DNA of 64,000 nt. Origin: a virus. Of the stretch, positions 22,830-30,261 are shown piece by piece. How positions within the stretch are numbered: the first letter of the stretch is position 1; every line of letters begins with the position of its first letter. Location of the stretch: the IMG/VR virus record IMGVR_UViG_3300030451_003374, positions 68,947 to 132,946 of that record. One strand, 5' to 3'. Below the pieces are notes generated by a model. The model saw only the letters and a program-made list of their open reading frames with translations. It was not told where the DNA came from and searched no databases. The position numbers were made by a program, and so were the translations under genes.

Positions 22830-23485
22830 GTTATTCCTTTGAATATAGTGTTACTATTTATTACTTTTATAACATCTTTGGCGATCTGCCTATGTCCTTC
22901 AACACTTGGGTGTCCATCAGGGAAACTGTCATACCTTGTCTTAGGAAGATTGGTAGTTTGATTAGGATCTTTGAAGTTCAAGTGGTAATCCATGCGAGAT
23001 TCTTTATTTTTTATAACCGTAGACCAGAACACAGGTTTGTTCAATGCTTTTAGGTGTGAATCTATGCTCCTATATGTCACCTCTTCCTTCACTCGTCCTG
23101 CTTTATCGCTGTATATTCTCTTCAAATAGTAGTCAATCCATTCCTCTAGCACAGGGTCTTCCTTCCTGAGTTGATCTTTATAAACCTTTGCCTTGAACTT
23201 ATATCTCCTCCAAATATTTTTTATATCATCAAACCACTCACTCCTAGCAGTAATGGTAGTCTGCATAAAGAAACAGTCATAGGTTTCCAACTCATCATAA
23301 TTTTTGACGAAAAAATTTCTGAGTATGGTGTCGTTAGCAGCACCACCTATGGCAAAGTTATGTTCTTCTGCATTGAAATGGTCACAGACATGGTGTGTCC
23401 ATAGTAAATTCTTATAATTTTCGTGCCCAAACTTTTTGAATCCTCCACCAGCAGTGAAAGAACAACCATCAAAATAAAACTTCAC
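22820..23485 (-). CDS. SGNH/GDSL-hydrolase-like protein (paralogue 4 of 4)
   Basis: 221 residues. MKFYFDGCSFTAGGGFKKFG (block I), IGGAANDTILRNFF (G-x-N-D), CFFMQTTITARSEWF, WRRYKFKAK and block V SFPDGHPSVEGHRQIAKD. Closest in layout to paralogue 3. Joined to the upstream membrane protein gene by ATGA. The four copies share an N-terminal 'Y-F-D-G-C/D-S' start with Ser at residue 9 or 10, so the esterase site is at the extreme N-terminus, without signal peptide. Confidence 0.75.
   Translation of the reverse strand: MKFYFDGCSFTAGGGFKKFGHENYKNLLWTHHVCDHFNAEEHNFAIGGAANDTILRNFFVKNYDELETYDCFFMQTTITARSEWFDDIKNIWRRYKFKAKVYKDQLRKEDPVLEEWIDYYLKRIYSDKAGRVKEEVTYRSIDSHLKALNKPVFWSTVIKNKESRMDYHLNFKDPNQTTNLPKTRYDSFPDGHPSVEGHRQIAKDVIKVINSNTIFKGITCP
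22855..22862 (-). promoter_or_regulatory. candidate late promoter AATAAATA
   Basis: Minus-strand AATAAATA, one base from TATAAATA, located inside the 3' end of the SGNH paralogue 4 gene and 25 nt before the ATG of the structural-domain gene at 22829. Confidence 0.5.
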
Positions 23486-23772
23486 TTCTCAGCAGCATAT
23501 AAAGCAAATGTAGAGGTAGTTATAACAGTCATCATGTTAGCAATATGTTGTTTAGTTTCTGAGTTACACTCTCTACCTGGCATAAGACATCCATGAATAG
23601 TAGCAGCAACTATCAGTAACTGTGTTACCACTACTACTTGTATTAGGTTTATAATTCTACCTTTCAAACAAGGGGTTCCATCTTTATTCAAAGGTGGATC
23701 CCATCTACTCCTAGAGTTTGAATCCTGAGAACGTGTCCTTCTTGACGTCTTGTTTGATTCCTCCGACGACAT
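23482..23772 (-). CDS. small membrane protein, unknown
   Basis: 96 residues: a Ser/Arg-rich hydrophilic N-terminus (MSSEESNKTSRRTRSQDSNS), hydrophobic segments near 42-60 (IINLIQVVVVTQLLIVAATI) and 80-93 (MMTVITTSTFALYAA). Its first 62 bases overlap the 3' end of nrdB in another frame; there is no later ATG before the membrane region, so the overlap appears real. No family recognised. Confidence 0.6.
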   Translation of the reverse strand: MSSEESNKTSRRTRSQDSNSRSRWDPPLNKDGTPCLKGRIINLIQVVVVTQLLIVAATIHGCLMPGRECNSETKQHIANMMTVITTSTFALYAAEK

Positions 23773-24892
23773 AACTTTCTACCTCTGTCTCCTGTGGTGC
23801 AACCTGTAAACCTTTAGAACTAATCCAATGTTCTGTCCAAGGTAGTGGGTTGTTCTTTATGGGTGCATCATATATAGGATCTAGTCCAATCGCTCTCATT
23901 CTTTTATTGCAGATCCACTCAACATATTTAACAAGTAACTTATCGTTGAGTCCTATCATGCTACCATCTTTGAATAAGTATTGTGCCCACTCTTTCTCTT
24001 CTTCCACTGCCATTCTATACATGTCAATGACAGTTTGCTCTTCTTCTTTCATTATCTCACTCATGACAGGGTCATCTCCCTTCTGCCATGCCTTGATCAT
24101 TTGTTGAGTGAGGACTGTGTGTTGGTTCTCATCTCTTGCAATAAGTGAGATGATTTTTGCCGAACCTTCCATGAGTTTGAGTTCTCCAAATGCAAAACTG
24201 CAAGCAAAACTAACATAAAAACGAATACCTTCGAGTATATTGACATTAGATACAGCGAGATAAAGTTTACGTTTTAGTTCTTTCTCCTCATAAGACGCAT
24301 TATAACTAGCATTCTTCCAGTCAGGTCTCCACCAGTTACTCTGATCATATTGATGTGCCATGTTGATGAAGTCATCATAGGCAGCAGTCACTGACTTAGC
24401 ACGTGCCAATATCTTATCATCATCCAGTATGGTATCAAAAACCTCTGCTGGATCTGGATAAACATTCTTGATAATATAAGTGTATGATCTACTATGAATC
24501 ATCTCCATAAACTGCCATACATTCATAGCACCTTCTAACTCAGGCAGTGCACAGTAGGGTGAGAATGCCATACCAGGACCACGACCTTGTACAGAGTCAA
24601 GGAGTATTTGATACTTCAAATTAGAAGTAAATATATGCTTCTGCTCTGGACGTAGAGACTGATAGTCACCACGATCCTTTTGTAGAGACACCTCTTCTGG
24701 TCTCCAGAAGTATCCAAGCATCTGGTTTGTTAGTTTCTCAAACACAGGATACTTATATGAATCATACCTCTGCACACCAAGGGGTGCACCAAAGAACATA
24801 GGTTGTTCTTTTGTATCGACATGTCCTTTATTGAAGACAGTCATACCATTGACTGGTGTAGACTCAGTCACTCTAAATTGCACAGGAATCAC
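23711..24892 (-). CDS. nrdB: ribonucleotide reductase class I beta subunit
   Basis: 393 residues. Diiron/tyrosyl-radical features: LPELEGAMNVWQFMEMIHSR with the radical Tyr in HSRSYTYI, ILEGIRFYVSFACSFAFGE and ARDENQHTVLTQ, giving the E-ExxH / E-ExxH ligand sets. The C-terminus DTFSGFKL is a typical NrdB tail that docks on NrdA. With NrdA it makes dNTPs from host ribonucleotides during infection. Overlaps nrdA by 20 bases; order primase-nrdA-nrdB. Confidence 0.95.
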   Translation of the reverse strand: MIPVQFRVTESTPVNGMTVFNKGHVDTKEQPMFFGAPLGVQRYDSYKYPVFEKLTNQMLGYFWRPEEVSLQKDRGDYQSLRPEQKHIFTSNLKYQILLDSVQGRGPGMAFSPYCALPELEGAMNVWQFMEMIHSRSYTYIIKNVYPDPAEVFDTILDDDKILARAKSVTAAYDDFINMAHQYDQSNWWRPDWKNASYNASYEEKELKRKLYLAVSNVNILEGIRFYVSFACSFAFGELKLMEGSAKIISLIARDENQHTVLTQQMIKAWQKGDDPVMSEIMKEEEQTVIDMYRMAVEEEKEWAQYLFKDGSMIGLNDKLLVKYVEWICNKRMRAIGLDPIYDAPIKNNPLPWTEHWISSKGLQVAPQETEVESYVVGGIKQDVKKDTFSGFKL

Positions 24893-27167
24893 AGGATTCT
24901 TCCGATAGGTTTTCTATTTCTGCTATTAGATCTTTTGTAGATGCTACCGGTTCCTCTATTTCATCACTCTTCATGTCATGAGTGTTCTGATAGTAGGAAG
25001 TTTTCCATCCATACTTATATGTGGTCAACAAATCTTGTGCCATAACAGAAACTGGCACTTCATTATTAGGATAATTCTCTGGGTTATATGACCAATTACC
25101 AGATATTGCTTGATCAAAGAATTTTTGCATCACAGAGACAACATTTATGTATCCCTGATTGTCTTTCATATTCCATAACAATGTATAGTTATTTTTTAGT
25201 TTACTATACTGTGGTACAACTTGCTTAAGAGGTCCTTTCTTTGACTTCTTAATGGACAAGTAGTCTCTAGGTGGTTCGATTCCATTGGTTGCATTTGACA
25301 CAACGGAACTGCTCTCCGAAGGCATCTGTGCGGACAACGTGCTGTGCCTGAGTCCGAACTCCTTGATGTCATTCCGTAAAGAATCCCAATCATGTTGGTA
25401 TGCTACTGTTGTAATCTCATCTACATCCTTCTTATATGTATCAATTGGAAGTTGTCCCAAAGAGTATTTTGTGCGGTCAAAATATTCACATGCACCCTTC
25501 TCTTTTGCCAGTTGATTTGATGCTTTTAGTAAGAAGTATTGGAACGACTCGGTTAGTGTATGTGCTGCGTCCCATGCCTCCTGAGAATCATAAGCAAACC
25601 CTAATTTTGCAAAGTAATGTGCTAGTCCAATGTAACCTATACCAAGAGATCTTCTTGCCTTAGTAGATTTCTCAGCAGCAGCAACAGGATACTCTTGATA
25701 ATCTATAATCTCATCTAATGCTCTGACTGCAAGGTCACATAGTGACTCCAGTTCTTTATCCGACTGTACCTTTCCTACGTTTACAGCAGACAATATACAC
25801 AGTGCTATCTCACCTTCCTTATCAATGTGTTGCAGGGGTGTAGTAGGTAGGGTAATCTCCTGACAGAGGTTACTCATAGACACCTTGTCAATAAATGATG
25901 AATGACTATTGCAGTGGTCGATATTCATGATGTATATACGACCAGTCTCTGCTCTCTCCTTTAGAATTGCGAGGAAGAGTTCTTGTGCTGCAATGGTTTC
26001 TCTTGGGATTGATTCATCCAACTCGTAACTGCAATATAACTCATCAAACCTATCGGTCCCAAAACTCTCAAACAAGTCAGGACAATTATGAGGGGAAAAA
26101 AGCGAGATGTCTTGATTCTGGATAAACCTTTCGTAAAAAAGTTTTGAGATTTGGATTGAGTAGTCGAGTTTTCTGACACGGTTGTCCTCTGTTCCTTTAT
26201 TATTCTTGAGTACAATTATATCTTTTATTTCTTGGTGCCAGATGGGGAAGTGGACAGTCGCTGATCCACCTCTAACGCCATTTTGAGTGCAGCATCTGAC
26301 AGTGCTTTCAAACTTTTTGAGGAAAGGTATAACGCCTGTGTGTTGTACTTCTCCGCCACGGATTTTGCTGTTGATGCCACGGATTTTGCCCGCATTGATG
26401 CCGATACCCGCCCTCTGTGCAACATATTTGCCGATAGCCATATCACTGCTAAAGATGCTATCGAGGGTGTCATCAATATCCACAAGAACACAGCTAGCGA
26501 ATTGTCGAAGTGGAGTTCTAACTCCCGCCATGACAGGTGTGGGAATGTTGAGCTTGTGTTTGCTGATGCTGTTGTAGTATCTCTGAACATAACTGATTCT
26601 TGTTTCCTTAGGGTAGTTTGCAAATAGTGTAGCAGCAATCATAATGTACATCTGCTGTGGTGTCTCATACACTTCACCACTGCTTCTGTCTTGTACAAGA
26701 TACTTGTCAAAGACTTGTCTCAATCCTGCATAGGTAAACAGGAAGTCACGATCATGATCTATTATACCATCTATTTCATTGATCTCTTCATCAGAATATT
26801 TATCAAGCACTGTGGTGTCATACAGACCTCTCTCAACGCACTCCTTGATATGGTCATGAAGGTGTGGAATTGTTTCTAACTTACCATACAGACCCTTACG
26901 GAGGGCAAAGAGCATAAGTCTAGCAGCAACGAACTGGTAGTTAGGATTGTCAAGTGTTATTAGATCACTAGCAGACTTGATTAGAATATTCTGTATCTCA
27001 GCAGTAGTGATACCATCATAGAATTGTATACCAGATTGTATCTCCACCTGTGATGCGGAGACTCCTGCTAGATTTTCACATGCACGTTCTGCCATGACGT
27101 GCATCTTTTCAAGATTCAATGGTTCAGTAGAACCGTTTCTCTTTACAACTTTTATACCGTTGCTCAT
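24873..27167 (-). CDS. nrdA: ribonucleotide reductase class I alpha subunit
   Basis: 764 residues from the ATG at 27167, chosen for the ATGA overlap with the primase gene. It carries an N-terminal ATP-cone (VVKRNGSTEPLNLEKMH), the catalytic core with RQFASCVLVDIDD, NLCQEITLPT and MPSESSSVVSNATNGIEPPR, and a C-terminal Cys pair in ESCDSCAI for re-reduction by thioredoxin. Full length, no intron or intein seen. The ATP-cone appears shortened but present. Confidence 0.96.
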   Translation of the reverse strand: MSNGIKVVKRNGSTEPLNLEKMHVMAERACENLAGVSASQVEIQSGIQFYDGITTAEIQNILIKSASDLITLDNPNYQFVAARLMLFALRKGLYGKLETIPHLHDHIKECVERGLYDTTVLDKYSDEEINEIDGIIDHDRDFLFTYAGLRQVFDKYLVQDRSSGEVYETPQQMYIMIAATLFANYPKETRISYVQRYYNSISKHKLNIPTPVMAGVRTPLRQFASCVLVDIDDTLDSIFSSDMAIGKYVAQRAGIGINAGKIRGINSKIRGGEVQHTGVIPFLKKFESTVRCCTQNGVRGGSATVHFPIWHQEIKDIIVLKNNKGTEDNRVRKLDYSIQISKLFYERFIQNQDISLFSPHNCPDLFESFGTDRFDELYCSYELDESIPRETIAAQELFLAILKERAETGRIYIMNIDHCNSHSSFIDKVSMSNLCQEITLPTTPLQHIDKEGEIALCILSAVNVGKVQSDKELESLCDLAVRALDEIIDYQEYPVAAAEKSTKARRSLGIGYIGLAHYFAKLGFAYDSQEAWDAAHTLTESFQYFLLKASNQLAKEKGACEYFDRTKYSLGQLPIDTYKKDVDEITTVAYQHDWDSLRNDIKEFGLRHSTLSAQMPSESSSVVSNATNGIEPPRDYLSIKKSKKGPLKQVVPQYSKLKNNYTLLWNMKDNQGYINVVSVMQKFFDQAISGNWSYNPENYPNNEVPVSVMAQDLLTTYKYGWKTSYYQNTHDMKSDEIEEPVASTKDLIAEIENLSEESCDSCAI

Positions 27168-28144
27168 ACTTTTTTCCAAGTTTGTAGTTTTAGTTTGGCT
27201 TTTAATCCTGTATATGTGTTGGATTCTAGCAGAGAATTAACATCATGTCCAGCTAAAACCATGTCATTGATGTCTTTTTCTCTGATTTGTGTGGGAAATA
27301 TCACCACCTTGTGGGATTTCTCGATGGATTTAGTAATCTTAGAGACGATTTCCCTGTTCCTTGGTTCGTTGTCGAAGACGTAGGTAAATTCCAAATCACC
27401 ATACCCGCTAAGATCCACGTCACTACCGCACATAGCAATGGAATTATCAATGAACGTTGAGTCAAATGGTCCTTCTGTGACATAAACCTGTTTCGTTTCA
27501 TCTATTGTATCAAACCCATACACTTTGGGGTGATCTTCCACTAACATCAGGGTCAAATATTTAGGTTGTACGAACCCGTCCAAAGCACGTCCTTGAAGAC
27601 CAATCAATCTCTTATTTGAGTCGTACATTGGGATTACGATACGTGCATGTTCATCACGAACATTAGTAAATGTCGGTTTGATAGTATTACAGAAGTGCTT
27701 GAACCTCTCAGCGTAATAGAACTTGTCTGGATCTAGTTTACGGTTCTTTAAATAGGAAGTTGCCCTAGCATTCTCAGATGCTAAAGGCAAATCAATTTTC
27801 TTTTTGAATACAGGTTTATTGATTATCTTCTTGAAGTCTGGTTCAGGTGTGGTCGTTGCCTTGCCTGTCAGACCTTCTTTATATCGCTCCAGAACGTACT
27901 GATCATACAGTTGAGGGTCTTGATCCTTTAGAAAGTTTGTGAAGGATCTGGAGAGACCACAGTTATGACATTTGAAATTGAAATCTGTCTTGACTTGGTA
28001 CAGATATCCTCTAGTTTTGTTCTTATTCTTCTTCGAGTCACCACAATAAGGACACCTGAACGTATAGAGATTGTTCTTTGTCCTTTTGAATTTACCAAGT
28101 CGAGCAGATACCAAACTTATATACTTGGCATCAATGTGAATCAT
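27164..28144 (-). CDS. 61: DNA primase (T4 gp61)
   Basis: 326 residues. An N-terminal zinc ribbon (Cys31, Cys34, Cys59, Cys62: FRCPYCGD ... FKCHNCGLS), then a Toprim region with VYVTEGPFDSTFIDN and EFTYVFDNEPRN. This is the T4-type primase that lays RNA primers for lagging-strand synthesis with helicase gp41 (39775-41157). Length matches T4 gp61 (342). Its start lies close after the coiled-coil membrane gene. Confidence 0.93.
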   Translation of the reverse strand: MIHIDAKYISLVSARLGKFKRTKNNLYTFRCPYCGDSKKNKNKTRGYLYQVKTDFNFKCHNCGLSRSFTNFLKDQDPQLYDQYVLERYKEGLTGKATTTPEPDFKKIINKPVFKKKIDLPLASENARATSYLKNRKLDPDKFYYAERFKHFCNTIKPTFTNVRDEHARIVIPMYDSNKRLIGLQGRALDGFVQPKYLTLMLVEDHPKVYGFDTIDETKQVYVTEGPFDSTFIDNSIAMCGSDVDLSGYGDLEFTYVFDNEPRNREIVSKITKSIEKSHKVVIFPTQIREKDINDMVLAGHDVNSLLESNTYTGLKAKLKLQTWKKV

Positions 28145-28153
28145 TACAAAGGT

Positions 28154-28537
28154 TTAGTTTTCCCTTATGATAGCAGACGTCGTATTAGTGGTCAAGTTTC
28201 TTATGAAGATTTGTCCAAGAGGTGAGACCACGAAACTTATAATGGTCAACGCTCCTGCTATAGTCCACATCTTCTGCTCTATAGTACGAAGACGCTTATC
28301 TACTAGCATTATATCTCTCTCACATCCTTTCTTTATTTCTTTTGCATGACGATCTAACTTCTCATCAACCTGTTCTATCTTCTCAAACAGTACTGCATCT
28401 ATCCTATCCTGTTTATCTAACTTCTCATTGTGAACAGCAAGCAACTGTCCCATCTTGACTGAGTTCTCTTGCAGGGACTCTACAATTCTCTCTAGTCTTT
28501 CTAATATAGCATTATTAGCAGCATTACTTGGGTCCAC
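28154..28537 (-). CDS. coiled-coil protein with C-terminal membrane segment
   Basis: 127 residues: long heptad-rich helix from about residue 10 to 85 (ILERLERIVESLQ, EKIEQVDEKLDRHAKEIKKG), then a hydrophobic segment near 91-112 (MWTIAGALTIISFVVSPLGQ). The N-terminal coiled coil followed by one membrane pass resembles XhlA-type haemolysin/holin-associated proteins. Possibly a lysis accessory; family membership not certain. Confidence 0.6.
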   Translation of the reverse strand: MDPSNAANNAILERLERIVESLQENSVKMGQLLAVHNEKLDKQDRIDAVLFEKIEQVDEKLDRHAKEIKKGCERDIMLVDKRLRTIEQKMWTIAGALTIISFVVSPLGQIFIRNLTTNTTSAIIREN

Positions 28538-28724
28538 TGTTCATCCATCTACGACGTGATCCATGACCAGCAGTTGCATACTTTTTCTTCTTCTTTGGTT
28601 TCATCCCTTTGTCATACCCTGACACAGGACCTTCGTCATCTGCTTGCGAGGAGAAACCTGCCTTCCCAGTGCTACCAGGATCGGTGGACATCATCTCTTC
28701 TCTTATACTTTTCCAATCCTTCAT
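28524..28724 (-). CDS. small basic-tailed protein, unknown
   Basis: 66 residues, MKDWKSIREEMMSTDPGSTG..., with a Lys run (KPKKKKKYATAGHGSRRRW) near the C-terminus. Disordered and nucleic-acid-binding-like composition. Linked by TAATG at 28724 to the upstream gene. No family recognised. Confidence 0.6.
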   Translation of the reverse strand: MKDWKSIREEMMSTDPGSTGKAGFSSQADDEGPVSGYDKGMKPKKKKKYATAGHGSRRRWMNSGPK

Positions 28725-29095
28725 TAGATAGAATTCAGAATAACGTATGCTTCCTTGTGTGTTTGTATACTATCGAGACCAGTCTTAGGAAAATCTGGTA
28801 TTCGATTCAGGAATTGTAAGAAAGTTTTGATAAGAGACCAATACTCTTTATCAATCTTGTAGAAGAATAACGGTATTGCACCTTCGCCAAATACATTAAA
28901 ACAAATAATCATATGGTTGAGTATCAGGTGATGCTTTAGTTCCCCTGATACTACATATTTCTTCATCAACCTTTTGATATACTTGAATCTTTTTAAGTCC
29001 TCCTCAAAGTCTTCCATGGTGGCAGCATGAGGATTTTCATAATGTTTTATAGCAAATAGCACATAATTGTCATCATTTAGTTCATCAAATTTCAT
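28724..29095 (-). CDS. conserved cyanophage-type protein, unknown
   Basis: 123 residues, MKFDELNDDNYVLFAIKHYE..., with KRFKYIKRLMKKYVVSGELK and HLILNHMIICFNVFGEGAIP. Alpha-helical, soluble. It sits in the small-gene run before the primase, as equivalents do in T4-like cyanophages (recollection, not a search). Function unknown. Confidence 0.65.
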   Translation of the reverse strand: MKFDELNDDNYVLFAIKHYENPHAATMEDFEEDLKRFKYIKRLMKKYVVSGELKHHLILNHMIICFNVFGEGAIPLFFYKIDKEYWSLIKTFLQFLNRIPDFPKTGLDSIQTHKEAYVILNSI

Positions 29096-29112
29096 TTAGA
29101 TTCATTGCCTTT

Positions 29113-29682
29113 TTAGGCTTCTACTGTTAAAGTTCCAGCAGCAGTACCGATAGCAGCAGAATTAGTGATAGTAGACGCTGTGTTAGTGCCTGTATCCTTG
29201 ATAGTTCCACCGTTTAGTCCAACAGCATTTGCTCCAATTGATAGTACGTCGCCAGCGTTAGTGTCGTTAGCAGCAGCACCAATGGTCTTACTAAAGACTA
29301 ATTCATTAGTTGTTGTACCACTAGCATATGAAGCGGTAACGTTTCTTGCTACTGTATCGTTAGTGATAGTCAACTGAGGAGTTCCAGTTACGTCAACTGC
29401 CTCATTGAATCTGACTCTAACTTGTAGTACACCACCAGCAGACTTGTCAAACGCTGTAGATATAAATTCAATCTCAGTAATGTCAGCAGCACCTAGTGAT
29501 ACCGCTAGTCCACTAATAGCGACTAAGAGTTCAGGATCAGCGTCAGTGTTGTTATTACCACTAAGTGCTGAACCAGCTTCTCTTACCCAACCACTAGCGT
29601 TAGCAAAGACTTCTTTCTTCTCAGCAGTTGTCAAGTTCTTTGGCTTAGATTCATCAGAATCTGATGCTCCCCAGAGTGCCAT
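29113..29682 (-). CDS. virion structural protein candidate with Ig-like domain
   Basis: 189 residues. Opening MALWGASDSDESKPKNLTTA and EVFANASGWVREAGSA is a form I associate with cyanophage structural proteins. The C-terminal half (VRVRFNEAVDVTGTPQLTIT, SYASGTTTNELVFSKTI, VLSIGANAVGLNGGTIKD) is a bacterial Ig-like (SwmB-type) repeat as found on surface and head-decoration proteins. A late promoter-like GATAAATA lies 29 nt upstream of the ATG. Likely a capsid-decoration or fibre protein. Confidence 0.72.
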   Translation of the reverse strand: MALWGASDSDESKPKNLTTAEKKEVFANASGWVREAGSALSGNNNTDADPELLVAISGLAVSLGAADITEIEFISTAFDKSAGGVLQVRVRFNEAVDVTGTPQLTITNDTVARNVTASYASGTTTNELVFSKTIGAAANDTNAGDVLSIGANAVGLNGGTIKDTGTNTASTITNSAAIGTAAGTLTVEA

Positions 29683-29711
29683 GTCGTTCTTTTCCTCGTT
29701 TTACGTTTTAC

Positions 29712-29719
29712 TATTTATC
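29712..29719 (-). promoter_or_regulatory. candidate late promoter GATAAATA
   Basis: Minus-strand GATAAATA, one mismatch to TATAAATA, ending 29 nt before the ATG (29682) of the Ig-domain structural protein; it overlaps the stop region of the previous small gene. Confidence 0.6.
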
Positions 29720-29912
29720 CTTTGGCTTTGATTGCCTTAGCTACTGTTTCAAGTAGTCTATCGTCCATGTCAGTCTTTGTAAGCTTTACTGCTTTACCTA
29801 GAATGATTAGACACACTTCTATTAGTTTTTCACCCAACTCTTCGTTGTCAGGTATCTTGTCTACAGCATCAGTAATGATTTTTGTAGCAAATGGAAGTAA
29901 AAATCCTAACAT
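29715..29912 (-). CDS. small helical protein, unknown
   Basis: 65 residues: MLGFLLPFATKIITDAVDKI..., two amphipathic helices (EELGEKLIEVCLIILGKAVK and DRLLETVAKAIKAKG). Perhaps peripherally membrane-bound through its first helix. A conserved-looking small gene between structural candidates; function unknown. Confidence 0.6.
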   Translation of the reverse strand: MLGFLLPFATKIITDAVDKIPDNEELGEKLIEVCLIILGKAVKLTKTDMDDRLLETVAKAIKAKG

Positions 29913-29949
29913 AATAATCCCTAAAGTTCCTTAGTATATAGGATATTAT

Positions 29950-30261
29950 TTACACTCCTTTCAATAATCTATCTAACAGTCCCTTACCACGTCTCTTACC
30001 CTCTGTAGGGTCATACTTAGTGTTCATCATATCCTTGTTTGCTTGACTCTGAGCATCCTTCTTACCACCGTCATTGATACCAGTGACATTACCTTCCTTT
30101 ACACCCTTAGGCACACCCATTCTCTGCATAGAACTGAACATTCTAATTGCTTTTCTTCTTTGATATGCATCAGTAAGATCAAGACCTTTATCCTTTGCAA
30201 GATCTTTGTAATCATTATAAGGTGCTGGCATTTCAGTTACAAATTGTTTATAACTCTTCAT
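29950..30261 (-). CDS. basic protein with capsid-targeting-like N-terminus
   Basis: 103 residues opening MKSYKQFVTEMPAPYNDY, very like the MKTYQEFIAEA start of T4 internal head proteins, whose targeting peptide is cut by the prohead protease after (L/I)xE. The rest is Lys/Gly/Asp-rich and probably disordered (NVTGINDGGKKDAQSQANKD, EGKRRGKGLLDRLLKG). Candidate internal capsid protein in the late cassette (inference). ATGA overlap with the large basic gene upstream. Confidence 0.62.
   Translation of the reverse strand: MKSYKQFVTEMPAPYNDYKDLAKDKGLDLTDAYQRRKAIRMFSSMQRMGVPKGVKEGNVTGINDGGKKDAQSQANKDMMNTKYDPTEGKRRGKGLLDRLLKGV

Noticed and set aside
26225-26638. Long alternative frames on both strands inside nrdA
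   Set aside because: nrdA is intact and continuous through this region; the alternative frames show no recognisable motifs.
24873-28144. Possible intein or intron in nrdA, nrdB or primase
   Set aside because: All three frames run through their conserved motifs without interruption and have normal lengths.
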